A DNA stretch of 64,000 bases from Planctomycetota bacterium (GCA_025993795.1 JAMQHL010000006.1:62001-126000), one strand, 5' to 3'. Counted from the stretch's first letter, positions 8,624 through 18,474 are shown. Translations and numbers: made by a program. Notes: generated by a model from the sequence alone, not told the origin.

Positions 8624-10477
8624 ATGCGGAACTGGCTTGTGGGCATCGGGTTTGCCGCGGCGGTACTTGTGATGTCGCTTGGTTCGTCGCAAGTCCCGCT
8701 AGCGCTGGCACAGGCCGCGCCGGATGCGCCGCCAGGCGCTCTGCCCCCTGACGCAAGCTACATGTTGGCCGACGACAAGTTGGTCAAGGCGAGGTACGCC
8801 GAGAATTACGCCAGCGACTCCGACGACATAAAAAAGGGCCGGTTTTACGATGCGGGCTGGACGCTCAACACCGCTGGCGAGGCAGTGCCGGGCGAGTGGC
8901 GCATGCGCGTCACGCACATCAAGTTCGACTACAAAGACAACGTGACCAAGGCGGGAAGCACCGACTACTCCGAAGGCTTTACGTTGATGAAGGGTCCCAA
9001 CGACCCACTCAGTCACGTTAAACCTCCGGAGAACAAAACAAAAGGCGAGTGGGTGTACAGACACATCCTGAACGAGCCCGCAGCCGGCCGCAGCGAACCC
9101 GCGCTTTACGTGGCCTCACGGCAGGTGAAGATCAAGGCGCGCATCGAGTGCGCCAAAAGGATTCACGCCGCGGAAATAGGCGCCAAGGAGATTCGCTGGA
9201 ACAACGCCGATGGCTCACCCGTCGACCGCAACTGGCTGGATTTGGAGCGGCAGGATGGGAAGGGAAAGAAGACGATGGTGTACTTCGCCCCAGTCACCGC
9301 CGGAGATGACACGCTGTTCGTTTCAAGGGGGGATGATGGCTCAGAATATGTCGAGTTCACACTCATGGGCGCAACGAAGGACAGCATTGATCGCAGCGAC
9401 ATCGTTTGGCAGTGGTACGCCAACAACATGATGACGGACGGAATGTCACCGCCAAAGAACGCGGCCGCCCTCTGGGGCGCTGGCACGGAAGGCTGGCAGA
9501 TCAACAAATCCGGGCGGTACGAAGACATCATGATGGATGAGTTGCCCGTGGAAGTAGTCAAGCCGCACCACTTCTACACAGTGCTCGATGTGCCCAAGGC
9601 CCCGTGGAATGAACTGGATGTCTTGGGCAGCCATCAGTACCCGTGGGTAACGGCACTGGACTTCGCCATCGTGGATCGCATCAAACTGCGGGGAACGCAG
9701 ACGCTTGCCAAGGCGGCGGAGGCAATCGCCACCTACGCCTACCAACGTGGAACCTACGACCATGAGCTGGGCAGGTTCTGGTTCCTTGACAACTACGACC
9801 ACGGACTGGCCGGCATGTTCCGTCCAAATCTTCACCTCGACTTTTTGCTCAGTGTCTACATTTCGGGAGGCAGCAAGGTGAACTGCCACGATCAGGCCAT
9901 GGCCTTGGCAACGTTTGCCTCACTAATGGGCGGCGCGGCGAGATACATGGTAATGGAGCCGTTTGGATACGTTAAGCCTGCAAACTTTTGCGGCGGCATC
10001 AATGCAGGCGACAATTGCAACAACCCGTTTCATGAAATGAGCGGCGACTTCATGGAAATTGTCAATGCGCCACTTGTTGACAACGCCGACACGATGTGGC
10101 GGTTGGACACGTTTGGCAAGCGAAAGAGAAGCCAGTTTGCGAATCACGGGTGGATGGATGTCGAAGGCAACATCTACGACGCAACCGCCGGGGACGTTCG
10201 CTTCAGCTCGGGCGGCGCTGTATTGGAGGACAGCGATCCTCGCATTTTCGCCAATCTCGTAGAGTACATGGCAAAGGTGATCGACCTGTCTGTCACGGAA
10301 ACGGCGGCATGGGAAGATAACCTGGAGGTTGCCGCTCGCGCGAACTTCGATCCGAACACCAACACCTGGACCCTGGTTGGACCCGCTTTAAAAGACCCAA
10401 ATGGCAACAAGCCTGACCCCAAGTATAAGAACGGCGACGCGGCCCAAGTCGCCGCCAAGCCCTTTACTCTGAGGTAG
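8624..10477 (+). CDS. Secreted transglutaminase-like protein
   Basis: A 617-residue protein starting at the ATG 8624, preceded by AGGAGG (8614-8619). A signal peptide is clear (hydrophobic core GIGFAAAVLVMSLGSS, small residues at LALAQA). The C-terminal part carries a probable transglutaminase-like Cys-His-Asp set: Cys421 in VNCHDQAMALATFA, His508 in NHGWMDVEGNIYDAT, and Asp519. The spacing of His to Asp is slightly shorter than usual, so catalysis is a prediction. The N-terminal half is beta-rich and unrecognised. Domains of this type cleave or cross-link proteins or peptides outside the cytoplasm; no substrate can be named. The next gene starts 2 bases after the stop, so the two are probably one operon. 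Confidence 0.7.
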   Translation: MRNWLVGIGFAAAVLVMSLGSSQVPLALAQAAPDAPPGALPPDASYMLADDKLVKARYAENYASDSDDIKKGRFYDAGWTLNTAGEAVPGEWRMRVTHIKFDYKDNVTKAGSTDYSEGFTLMKGPNDPLSHVKPPENKTKGEWVYRHILNEPAAGRSEPALYVASRQVKIKARIECAKRIHAAEIGAKEIRWNNADGSPVDRNWLDLERQDGKGKKTMVYFAPVTAGDDTLFVSRGDDGSEYVEFTLMGATKDSIDRSDIVWQWYANNMMTDGMSPPKNAAALWGAGTEGWQINKSGRYEDIMMDELPVEVVKPHHFYTVLDVPKAPWNELDVLGSHQYPWVTALDFAIVDRIKLRGTQTLAKAAEAIATYAYQRGTYDHELGRFWFLDNYDHGLAGMFRPNLHLDFLLSVYISGGSKVNCHDQAMALATFASLMGGAARYMVMEPFGYVKPANFCGGINAGDNCNNPFHEMSGDFMEIVNAPLVDNADTMWRLDTFGKRKRSQFANHGWMDVEGNIYDATAGDVRFSSGGAVLEDSDPRIFANLVEYMAKVIDLSVTETAAWEDNLEVAARANFDPNTNTWTLVGPALKDPNGNKPDPKYKNGDAAQVAAKPFTLR

Positions 10478-10479
10478 GA

Positions 10480-11730
10480 GTGCACGCGAATACCCAAACT
10501 CGATTGAAGCGGTGGCAGCCCCTGCTGGTGGCGGCTGTGTCTCTGTTTGTGCTGGCTGCTGCGCTGGCGTTGGGACTCTATTGGCAGCCCGGACCGCCGA
10601 CAGGCGCCGACGGGGGCGTGGCAAGGACCGACGAGCGCAACGCCCGTGGTCCGACCCACGCGGCGAACTGGGCAAACGTTCCCTCAGCAAACGATCCAGC
10701 CGAAGTGCCACCGGGCAACAATGAGCCCGAACCGCCACCCCCTGACGATCCCGCACCAGCCGACAGCGAACATTTCGTGCTTCGCGACGGCGGGCCGCTA
10801 CCCGAGATGATGGAATGGGAACTCACCAAGACTGATTATGAAGCCATCCTTGCAGACCCGAACGCTTCGGCCGAAGCCAAGAAAGAAGCCGGCCTGCGCC
10901 ACCGCCTGAAGTTCTACGAGTGGCCGGGCCGGAACAAGTCCATCCTCGCTGGATTCGAGTTCAAACAGCAGGATTACCCTGAGTTGCGCGACTTCGAAGC
11001 CGCCGATGGTCGCATTTACGTGAAGTTTTACCGCGATCCGGAAGGGCCACCACTGGTGTACATGAGACAGCGCTTTGTTCTGACACGGCCCGGTCTCGAA
11101 ATACAAGTCAACATATCAGTGTTCAGCTCGCGAGCGTGGGCGCAACGCGACTTTCTGGGATCGATTCTAGACGCTTTCGGTGGTGGCCGCATTTCAGAAG
11201 CGCGCGTCGGGGACGTGTGGTCTCACAACCCACATACCAATGCCAGCAGCACCGCGTTTGTTCGCCACAATATCTCAGTTCGTCTGGATGCGACGCTTCT
11301 CGAGGACGGGTTCGAACTGCTTGACACCGCAAGCCTTGCTGAGCGCATCGACCGCAAGATCCGCGCCGACGCGGTGCCCGGCCGGACCTGGGAAGATATC
11401 GCCGCCCACAGGCCAAAGATCGAACGCTTCCGGTTGAATGGCACCGAACTGGTCGCGGCTGAAGGCCTGAACGCCGTGCAAGTCGAGTTCACCGCCGTGC
11501 CGCCCGAGGGCCAGACACTCAAGGCCGCGATTGAATGCGAAAACCCGGTCAAGGGAAGCCACATCCGACTTGACGCCAACACATGGGTGTGGGCCGAAAC
11601 GAAGGATCCGTATGCCGTCACCAAAGAGCAGTCCGGGCGCGTCTGGGCCATAGCCTACCTGCCGAACCTGCTGTTCACCGTCGCCGAGACCAGCATAGTC
11701 GTCAAACCCAAACCACCAGCTAACGATTAG
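10480..11730 (+). CDS. Membrane-anchored hypothetical protein
   Basis: A 416-residue protein with a GTG start 2 bases after the preceding stop; the ribosome site GAGG overlaps the end of the upstream gene, so translation is probably coupled. A single N-terminal membrane segment (PLLVAAVSLFVLAAALALGL) is followed by a Pro/Asn/Asp-rich low-complexity linker (about 40-95) and a globular, probably extracytoplasmic domain. No family was recognised. Its coupling with the secreted transglutaminase-like protein suggests a shared envelope role. The C-terminus is rich in short beta-strand patterns. Confidence 0.75.
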   Translation: MHANTQTRLKRWQPLLVAAVSLFVLAAALALGLYWQPGPPTGADGGVARTDERNARGPTHAANWANVPSANDPAEVPPGNNEPEPPPPDDPAPADSEHFVLRDGGPLPEMMEWELTKTDYEAILADPNASAEAKKEAGLRHRLKFYEWPGRNKSILAGFEFKQQDYPELRDFEAADGRIYVKFYRDPEGPPLVYMRQRFVLTRPGLEIQVNISVFSSRAWAQRDFLGSILDAFGGGRISEARVGDVWSHNPHTNASSTAFVRHNISVRLDATLLEDGFELLDTASLAERIDRKIRADAVPGRTWEDIAAHRPKIERFRLNGTELVAAEGLNAVQVEFTAVPPEGQTLKAAIECENPVKGSHIRLDANTWVWAETKDPYAVTKEQSGRVWAIAYLPNLLFTVAETSIVVKPKPPAND

Positions 11731-11790
11731 CGCGTGAGCGCAGACGTGCCGCCTGCCCCATTGGGGCCTGCGCTGCCCGTCGCATCTGAA

Positions 11791-14352
11791 CTACATCGGC
11801 GTTGAACGAAACTCGATGCGGTCGGCCAGTCTTAGCGGCTCAAGATAGAATTCTTCCAGCACGCGCGGCTTCAGGTCAGGGGCGCGCTTCAGCAGCGCCT
11901 TCACGATTTCCAGCGATGCGTCATCTTCGCCCTGCTGGGCCAGCGCGCAGGCGCGGTAGTACAGCGGCTCGATGCGTGACGGGTAGTCCTGCGCCAGCGC
12001 CTCGGCCTGCGTGATCGCGTCTCCGTACTCTTCGTACTGCAGCAGGCGGTGGACTTTGGCAATCTGCACGGCAAAGCGGGCGGCTTCCTTCACGTCGTCG
12101 GCCTGGTCGAGCTCGCCATTGAGCATGAAGATCCACGCTTTCATGCGGTAGGCACGCTCATCCAGCGGTGCTGCCGCCAGCAATTCGTCCAGCCGCTCAT
12201 TGGCGCGTTCGTGGTCTTGCCGCGCAAACGCGATACGAGCGAGGTGATAGCGCGCCTCAACGGCGTCAGCGGCATGCGGGTCCAGCGACTCGGTGATTTC
12301 TTTCAACTGCTTCTCCGCGGCGGACAGGTTCTCAAGTTGAATCTCTGCGCGTGCCAGTTGCAGTAGCCCGTACGTGGTCAGGCGGCTGTGCTCAACGCCC
12401 GCCAGAAGTTTGCGCGCCTGCTTGGCGTTGCGGCGCGAAAGCGCGACGGCCGCTGCCAGCTCAAAGGCGCGCGCGTCCACCTGCGGGTCGAGCTGTTCGT
12501 TTTCGAGTTGCACCTGCTCGACCTGCCGTTCGGCTTCAACCCGTTCGCCGACCGCCAGGTGCGCCTCGGCCAGGTCCAGCTTCAGTTCCATGGCAAGCGC
12601 GCCCTCGGCTTCCAGCCGCGCGAACACGGCAATCGCATCGCCGTAGCGCTGCAGTGCCAGGTAGCAGTGCCCCACGTCGCGGTGCACTGAGACGTCGCCG
12701 GGGCGGTCTTCGAGCACGCGGCGGTAGTAGCTCAGCGCCCGGTGCGGCTGGCCGTGGTCGAAGTACAGGTCGCCCAGGTTCAGCAGCACGCTCGGGTTGT
12801 TGGGCGTAATTTCGAGCATGCGGCGGTAGCATTCGACGGCCAGGTCGGGCCGCAGCTTGCCTTCGCCCAGCGTCACAGCCTTGATCCAGAGCGCGCCCAC
12901 GAAGTCCGGGTGCTCGTTCAACGCTGCGTCTGCATGCTTCAAGGCAAGGTCGTCATCCTTGAACTCGTAAAACGCCAGCTCTGCCAGCAGCTTGTGTGCC
13001 GCCGCCGGGGCTGCACCGCCATCCACGGCGCGCGTCAGCAACGCGCGCACTTTCTCGCGTTCCGACTTTACGCCGCGGCGCGTACCTTCGTTGCGTTTCA
13101 GGCGCAGCTTTACAAAGCGCGCAGCACCCTCCAGCAGTGCGGCAAGCCCGGCCTCGGGCGATTCGGCGGGAACCTTCGACACCAGCTTGAGCAGCCGCTT
13201 GATGCGGTCCTCGGCGCGGTCGTCGTCAGGCGATGGAGACTCAACATCCAGAAAGTCCGGGTGCAGTGAAAGCGCAGCACCATGAAACATCAGTGCGTGA
13301 TGCAGGTCGTTCTCAACTTCGGCCTTCTGGGCGCGTCGGTTGGCAAGCCGGGCACGCGCTTCACGCGTCTCGTTCGAGGAAAGCTCGGTTTCGCCCAGGC
13401 TGCGCAACAGTTCTTCGGCTTCGCTGAACAGTCCCATCTGCCCCAGCAGGTCAAGCTTGCGCAGCTTGGCGTCAAGGTCGGTGGGATTGGCGTCGATCAC
13501 CGAATCGTAGTCCTTGAGTGCCTCATCAAACAGCTCAAGGCGCTCCAGGCTGAGTGCCCGGTTGTAGTATGCGACGGCGCGGTTTGCGTCCTGCTCAATG
13601 GCTGTCGTCAGGTGCTGCACGCTTTCGCGCAGCCGCCCCAGCTCACGCAGCAGGTTGCCATAGTCGTTGTGCAGGCTGGGGTCATCGGGCAGACGCTCGA
13701 GGCCCTTCTTGTACCACTCCTCAGCACTGCCCAGGTCGCCCGTGAAACGAAAGCTGTCTGCGAGTTCGTTGTAGGGCCCGGGGTGGTCGGGCGCCATTTC
13801 CCACGCCTCAAGCAACAGGGCCATGGCGTCAGCGCGGCGGCCCAGCCGGCACAGCGTGCGCCCCTTCCACATCAGCACTTCCGCCAAGGCCTCGTGGTGC
13901 GGGCCTTCGTCGGTGCTGTCGATGCGGCGCAGCAGCCGCTCGGCGCTTTCAAACGCCTCGAGGGACCGATCGAATGACTGGATCTCGCACAGTGCCAGAC
14001 CGCGCTTGAAGTGGGCTTCGGCGTGGTTCGGGTCTGCTTCAATCACTCGGTTGAATGCGGAAAGCGCCCGGCGGAGCTTCTTGAGTTCGAGGTAGCAGGA
14101 TCCGCGCCAGAGCAGGATTTCGTTGGGGCTGATGCCGCCCTTCTTCTGTGCGAGCTCGAAGTGATCCAGGGCATCCTGGTAGCGACCGACTTCGAACAGG
14201 GCTTCGCCCATCGGCAGGTGAATGTCGCCGTCGTAGTAGTCGTTCTTGACGGCTTGCTCAAAGAACTTGACGGCTTCGGAGTAGCGCCCGTTCTCGAGTG
14301 ATTCGAGCCCACGGTGGAAGAAGTCAGACGGGGTGATGAGGTCGTCTTCCAT
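11791..14352 (-). CDS. Large TPR-repeat protein
   Basis: An 853-residue protein almost wholly composed of tetratricopeptide repeats, for example FHRGLESLENGRYSEAVKFF near the start and ALSYYRRVLEDRPGDVSVHR further on. TPR arrays bind partner proteins. No signal peptide or membrane segment is visible, so it is probably cytoplasmic. The start is placed at the ATG 14352, which has GGGAG about 9 bases upstream and begins the first helix; 49 further upstream codons are open but look non-coding. It is transcribed alone, convergent with the previous gene and divergent from the HTH-receiver regulator. Its neighbours pilT and pilB suggest, but do not prove, a link with pilus or secretion functions. 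Confidence 0.85.
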   Translation of the reverse strand: MEDDLITPSDFFHRGLESLENGRYSEAVKFFEQAVKNDYYDGDIHLPMGEALFEVGRYQDALDHFELAQKKGGISPNEILLWRGSCYLELKKLRRALSAFNRVIEADPNHAEAHFKRGLALCEIQSFDRSLEAFESAERLLRRIDSTDEGPHHEALAEVLMWKGRTLCRLGRRADAMALLLEAWEMAPDHPGPYNELADSFRFTGDLGSAEEWYKKGLERLPDDPSLHNDYGNLLRELGRLRESVQHLTTAIEQDANRAVAYYNRALSLERLELFDEALKDYDSVIDANPTDLDAKLRKLDLLGQMGLFSEAEELLRSLGETELSSNETREARARLANRRAQKAEVENDLHHALMFHGAALSLHPDFLDVESPSPDDDRAEDRIKRLLKLVSKVPAESPEAGLAALLEGAARFVKLRLKRNEGTRRGVKSEREKVRALLTRAVDGGAAPAAAHKLLAELAFYEFKDDDLALKHADAALNEHPDFVGALWIKAVTLGEGKLRPDLAVECYRRMLEITPNNPSVLLNLGDLYFDHGQPHRALSYYRRVLEDRPGDVSVHRDVGHCYLALQRYGDAIAVFARLEAEGALAMELKLDLAEAHLAVGERVEAERQVEQVQLENEQLDPQVDARAFELAAAVALSRRNAKQARKLLAGVEHSRLTTYGLLQLARAEIQLENLSAAEKQLKEITESLDPHAADAVEARYHLARIAFARQDHERANERLDELLAAAPLDERAYRMKAWIFMLNGELDQADDVKEAARFAVQIAKVHRLLQYEEYGDAITQAEALAQDYPSRIEPLYYRACALAQQGEDDASLEIVKALLKRAPDLKPRVLEEFYLEPLRLADRIEFRSTPM

Positions 14353-14554
14353 GGTTGTCAGACTCCCGCCTGCACTATCCGCTCCGCCCCACACCGCGGC
14401 GGAACAGCGAGCCTTGTTAAGCGTAACCCCGCGCGCCGCAATGGGAAGAAGCGGTTGGGGTGGGGACTGTCGGCATTCTGCGCAGATTGTCAAGCACACG
14501 CAGGCGAGTGGTTCCTATTTGAGCATTTTGTGGAAAACGCGTGACTAAAGGGAT

Positions 14555-14584
14555 TTGCCGGAACTGATATTGTAGGCTTAATAC
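14555..14584 (+). promoter_or_regulatory. Promoter TTGCCG-N18-TAATAC
   Basis: TTGCCG (14555-14560) and TAATAC (14579-14584) are separated by 18 bases in a locally AT-rich stretch, 25 bases before the ATG of the HTH-receiver gene. Predicted transcription start is near 14591. Confidence 0.5.
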
Positions 14585-14585
14585 G

Positions 14586-14601
14586 GAAAGGTTTACCTTT
14601 C
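14586..14601. promoter_or_regulatory. Palindromic operator GAAAGGT-TT-ACCTTTC
   Basis: A perfect inverted repeat with 7-bp arms and a 2-bp centre lies across the predicted transcription start, directly upstream of a gene encoding a DNA-binding protein. Autoregulation by that protein is the simplest reading. It also occupies the place of a ribosome site, so it could act at the RNA level. Confidence 0.5.
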
Positions 14602-14609
14602 TTGCACAC

Positions 14610-15200
14610 ATGCCGATTCGTAGGAAATCCTTGTCCACGGGGGATATCGCCCGCTACTGCCAGGTGACACCTGCCACTGTGGTCAATTGGATCAAGGCCC
14701 ACAAACTTGAGGTATACACAACGCCTGGCGGCCAATACCGCATGGACGTCGAGGCGTTTCTGAAGTTCCTTGAAAAGAACCGCTTTCCGGTGCCCGAAGA
14801 CCTCGCGCCGGGCAAAGAGCGCCGCGTGTTGATCGTTGACGATGACCCAGAGATCCTTGAAAAAGCCACCGAGGCCCTTGGCCGACACCTTTCCGGCGTA
14901 CTGATTGAAGAAAGCGGCGACGGCTACGATGCGCTGCTCAAGATCGGCGGTTTGAAGCCGCACGCCATTGTTCTTGACCTGACCATCGCCCGGCTTGACG
15001 GCGCAGAGGTGTGCCGCCGGCTGCGCGCCAACAACGACACGCGCAATACGTTCATTGTGGCGGTTTCGGGGCTGGCCGCAGACAGCGAGCTGGTTCGCAA
15101 GGTCAAACGCATCGGAGTGGACGGTTTTTTTACCAAGCCGCTCGACTTCCCCGAACTGGCAAAGACCGTGGGCAAGCTGCTGAAGGTACAGATGCAGTAA
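14610..15200 (+). CDS. HTH-receiver response regulator (inverted domain order)
   Basis: A 196-residue regulator with an N-terminal MerR/excisionase-type helix-turn-helix (residues about 8-55, LSTGDIARYCQVTPATVVNW and TTPGGQYRM wing) followed by a complete CheY-like receiver (about 71-194). The receiver has the acidic pocket Asp77-Asp79, phospho-acceptor Asp123 in VLDLTIARLDG, Ser153 and Lys176 in TKPLDFP. Most response regulators place DNA binding after the receiver; here the order is reversed. It lies directly upstream of pilT and pilB, so control of type IV pilus or secretion genes is a reasonable inference. The orphan histidine kinase at 5.8-7.4 kb is a possible partner. Confidence 0.88.
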   Translation: MPIRRKSLSTGDIARYCQVTPATVVNWIKAHKLEVYTTPGGQYRMDVEAFLKFLEKNRFPVPEDLAPGKERRVLIVDDDPEILEKATEALGRHLSGVLIEESGDGYDALLKIGGLKPHAIVLDLTIARLDGAEVCRRLRANNDTRNTFIVAVSGLAADSELVRKVKRIGVDGFFTKPLDFPELAKTVGKLLKVQMQ

Positions 15201-15354
15201 AAGCTCAGCAGGCTGGCAGTCGTGTCATGCGGCAAACGTGACGTAACCAACGTCCGGGCTTGCGCTTGCCGTTGCGGGTCTCATTCGCATAATGATTTCC
15301 CCCTCAATTGGCTGATCGGCTTGCAGGCCGTACTCGCTCGTTCCGGAGAGACCC

Positions 15355-16539
15355 ATGTCCGTTGGCATGCAGCAGCTTCTGGAGTTCGTGGTGTCGCAGG
15401 GCGCGTCGGACCTTCACCTTGCGGTGGGCCGCAAGCCCACGATCCGCAAGTCAGGCCACCTTAAAGACGTAAACGCGCCGGAGCTGACTGCCGCAGACAC
15501 CATAAGGCTTGCGAAAGAGATTATCCCGGAAAAGAACCTGAAAGAGCTGCAGGAAGCGGGCAGCTCGGACTGGGGCTATGCGTTCGGTGACAAAGCGCGC
15601 TTCCGTTGCGCGGCTTTCAAGCAGAAGAACGTGGTCGGGCTGGTCCTGCGCCAGATCCCGAACAAGCTGCTTTCGTTTGAGCAGATCGGCCTGCCGGAAA
15701 ACGTGAAGCGCCTGCTGGACCGGCCGCGCGGGCTGTTCCTGGTGACAGGCCCGACCGGCAGCGGCAAGACCACCACGTTGGCGACGATGATTGACTACAT
15801 CAACACCAACATGGACCACCACATCATCACGATTGAAGACCCGATCGAGTACTACCACCCGCACAAGAAGTGCATTGTCACACAGCGCGAGTTGCATAAC
15901 GACGTGCCGACGTTCAGCGAAGGCCTGCGTCGCGCGCTGCGACAGGACCCGGACGTGATCCTGGTAGGCGAAATGCGCGACCTTGAAACCATCGGCAGCG
16001 CGATCACCGCCGCCGAAACGGGCCACCTTGTGTTCGGTACGTTGCACACGACGGGGGCCACGCGCACCGTGGACCGGATCATTGACGCGTTCCCGACCAA
16101 CCAGCAAGAGCAGGTGCGCGCGCAGCTTGCCGTCTCGATCATTGCCATCATTTCGCAGGCGATCATGCCCAAGGTGGGCGGTGGCTTGATTGCCGCCTTT
16201 GAGATCATGGTCAGCACCAGCGCGGTAGAGAACCTGATTCGCGAAGCCAAGACCTACCAGCTCAACTCGGTGATCCAGACGGGCAAAAAGGAAGGCATGA
16301 TCCTGCTGGATGACTACCTGTTTGAGCTTTACAACGCGCAGAAGATCAACCGCATGGACATGTTCCGGAAGTGTTCCAATCAGAAGGAAATGCGCGAAAA
16401 GTTCGAAAGCTTCCGCAAAGGCAAGGGCAGGCTGTGGGACGACCAGCTTGTCGCCGCAGAAGAGGCGCAGGGCGCCGTCGCGCCGCCGCCTGCGGCGGCT
16501 GCCGCTGCCGCCCTCTCGACGCGGCAAACGAAGAAGTAG
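15355..16539 (+). CDS. pilT: Type IV pilus retraction ATPase PilT
   Basis: A 394-residue hexameric secretion-type ATPase of the PilT/PilU group. The N-terminal PAS-like domain begins with the family's GASDLHLAVGRKP. Walker A is GPTGSGKT (132-139), the Asp box region is ITIEDPIEYYH, Walker B is DVILVGEM (200-207) and the His box is TGHLVFGTLHT. PilT drives depolymerisation of type IV pili, giving twitching motility. GGAG lies 6 bases before the ATG. The C-terminus ends in an Ala/Pro-rich tail after the usual helix bundle. The pilB-type ATPase follows after 63 bases, probably in the same operon. PilU is the alternative name within the family. Confidence 0.93.
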   Translation: MSVGMQQLLEFVVSQGASDLHLAVGRKPTIRKSGHLKDVNAPELTAADTIRLAKEIIPEKNLKELQEAGSSDWGYAFGDKARFRCAAFKQKNVVGLVLRQIPNKLLSFEQIGLPENVKRLLDRPRGLFLVTGPTGSGKTTTLATMIDYINTNMDHHIITIEDPIEYYHPHKKCIVTQRELHNDVPTFSEGLRRALRQDPDVILVGEMRDLETIGSAITAAETGHLVFGTLHTTGATRTVDRIIDAFPTNQQEQVRAQLAVSIIAIISQAIMPKVGGGLIAAFEIMVSTSAVENLIREAKTYQLNSVIQTGKKEGMILLDDYLFELYNAQKINRMDMFRKCSNQKEMREKFESFRKGKGRLWDDQLVAAEEAQGAVAPPPAAAAAAALSTRQTKK

Positions 16540-16602
16540 AATACGGGTGCGGGGACGCGGCACGCAGCGTCCCCGCCGCATCCTGATGCCGGAGACTCAC
16601 CC

Positions 16603-18324
16603 ATGGCCAAGCGCCGCAAGCTGCTCGGACAGATCCTGAAAGAAATCGAACTGGTCACCGAGGGTGATATCCAGGAGGCGCTGGCGCGCCAGAAGAAACA
16701 GGGCGGGTTGATCGGCAAGATCCTGGTTGAAATGGGCACCTGCAGCGACGGCGACATTACGATGGCGCTCGCTGCGCAGAACGACATGAACTTTGTTGAC
16801 CTGACCGGGCTGGACATCCCGATCGAGCTGCTTGACCTTGTCACCGAGGCACAGGCCCACACCTACCGCGTTGTGCCACTTGAGTATGATGCCGAAAGCA
16901 AGACGTTTACCGTCGCGATGGACGATCCCACCAAGATCGTGGTGTTTGACGAGCTGCAGTTTTCGCTGCAAAGCCGCATTCCGGGCATCCGCATCCAAGG
17001 TGCACTGGCCAGCCAGGAAGACATCGACGCTGCACTTGAGAACTTCTACGGCGAAGGCGGCAGCGTGAAGGGCATTGGCGGCGGCGACCTGGCCGAGTTC
17101 ATTGAGGAAGGCGTCGTCGGCAAGAACGCCGTTGCGGTGGACTCTGACGACCCGGACGCCCCTCAGGTGGTCAAGCTGCTCAACTTCCTGCTGTCCACGG
17201 CCATCAAGGACCGCAGCAGCGACATCCACCTTGAGCCGTTTGAAGAACGTTTCCAGGTGCGCTACCGCGTGGACGGCGCGCTGCTGGCCATGGAAAACCC
17301 GCCCAAGGAACTGGCTGCTTCGCTGATCAGCCGCATCAAGGTGCTCAGCAAGCTTGACATTGCGGAAACACGCATGCCCCAGGACGGTCGCATCGAGCTG
17401 ACAATCGAGGGTAGAAGCGTGGACTTGCGCGTTAGCACGCTGCCGACCATGTTCGGCGAAAGCTGCGTGATGCGTATTCTGGACCGCAGCAACGTCAGCC
17501 TTGACCTCGATAACCTCGGCATGCGGCCGGAGGACAACGAGATGATGAAGGCGCTGATCGCCAAGCCAAACGGCATCGTGCTGGTGACCGGCCCCACGGG
17601 CAGCGGCAAGACCACCACGCTGTACAGTTGCCTTAACTTCATGAACACGCCGGACCTCAAGATCATCACCACCGAAGATCCGGTCGAGTACGACCTGCCG
17701 GGCGTCATGCAGTGCCAGGTGAACGAAGACGTCGGCCTGACGTACGGCGCGGCGCTGCGCAGCATTCTGCGCCAGGACCCGGACATGATCCTGGTTGGCG
17801 AAATTCGCGACCGTGAAACCGGCGGCATCGCCGTTGAGGCGGCACTGACGGGCCACCTTGTGCTCAGCACGCTGCACACCAACGACGCGCCCAGCGCCAC
17901 AACGCGTATGCTTGACCTAGGGCTTGAGGCGTTCCTGATCGCAGCCACGATGGAAGCAATTATCGCACAGCGCCTCGTGCGCAAGATCTGTGTGTCGTGC
18001 AAAGAATACTTTGAACCCGAAGCCGAACACTGCATGGAACTTGGCATTCGCCCCGAAGCCATTCGCGGCAAGAAGTTCGCCTTCGGCAAGGGCTGCTCGC
18101 GCTGCAACAACACCGGGTACAAGGGTCGCATGGCTCTATACGAGATGTTCAGGGTCAACGACGAAGTCAAGCAGATGATCATGGACGGCGCCAACGTCGC
18201 TTCGCTGCGCGAAGCCGGCCGACGCCACGGCATGCGCACACTGCGCGAATCGGGCCTGCTGGCAATTTATGACTGCGGCACCACTGTCGATGAGGTCCTG
18301 CGCGAAACGCTGGTACTGGAATAG
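16603..18324 (+). CDS. PilB/GspE-type assembly ATPase
   Basis: A 573-residue ATPase that powers pilus or type II secretion assembly. It has an N-terminal MshEN-type module (about 5-150, LLGQILKEIELVTEGDIQEAL and IGKILVEMGTCSDGDI), then the ATPase core with LLNFLLSTAIKDRSSDIHLE, Walker A GPTGSGKT (330-337), Walker B DMILVGEI and His box GHLVLSTLHTND. A four-Cys zinc site (Cys463, Cys466, Cys498, Cys501) is typical of PilB and GspE and absent from PilT. GGAG sits 8 bases before the ATG. It follows pilT directly. PilB is favoured by that neighbour, but GspE cannot be excluded, since no pilin or other secretion gene is adjacent. Confidence 0.92.
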   Translation: MAKRRKLLGQILKEIELVTEGDIQEALARQKKQGGLIGKILVEMGTCSDGDITMALAAQNDMNFVDLTGLDIPIELLDLVTEAQAHTYRVVPLEYDAESKTFTVAMDDPTKIVVFDELQFSLQSRIPGIRIQGALASQEDIDAALENFYGEGGSVKGIGGGDLAEFIEEGVVGKNAVAVDSDDPDAPQVVKLLNFLLSTAIKDRSSDIHLEPFEERFQVRYRVDGALLAMENPPKELAASLISRIKVLSKLDIAETRMPQDGRIELTIEGRSVDLRVSTLPTMFGESCVMRILDRSNVSLDLDNLGMRPEDNEMMKALIAKPNGIVLVTGPTGSGKTTTLYSCLNFMNTPDLKIITTEDPVEYDLPGVMQCQVNEDVGLTYGAALRSILRQDPDMILVGEIRDRETGGIAVEAALTGHLVLSTLHTNDAPSATTRMLDLGLEAFLIAATMEAIIAQRLVRKICVSCKEYFEPEAEHCMELGIRPEAIRGKKFAFGKGCSRCNNTGYKGRMALYEMFRVNDEVKQMIMDGANVASLREAGRRHGMRTLRESGLLAIYDCGTTVDEVLRETLVLE

Positions 18325-18474
18325 GCGACTGGCACGAAACGGGAACCAATTGCAGGCGCAAACTGAATAATGAGCCGGCGGTGAACAGGCACCGCAGCGT
18401 CTTGGATGGTGGCCACGCCTCTGCTGAAACATTTCCGGCGTTGAATTGTTCACTTGTGCCCGCCCGGCAAACCC

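Noticed and set aside
11755-11767. Short hairpin GCCCC-ATT-GGGGC between convergent genes
   Set aside because: Only 5 bp with a 3-base loop and no T-run; too weak to call a terminator.
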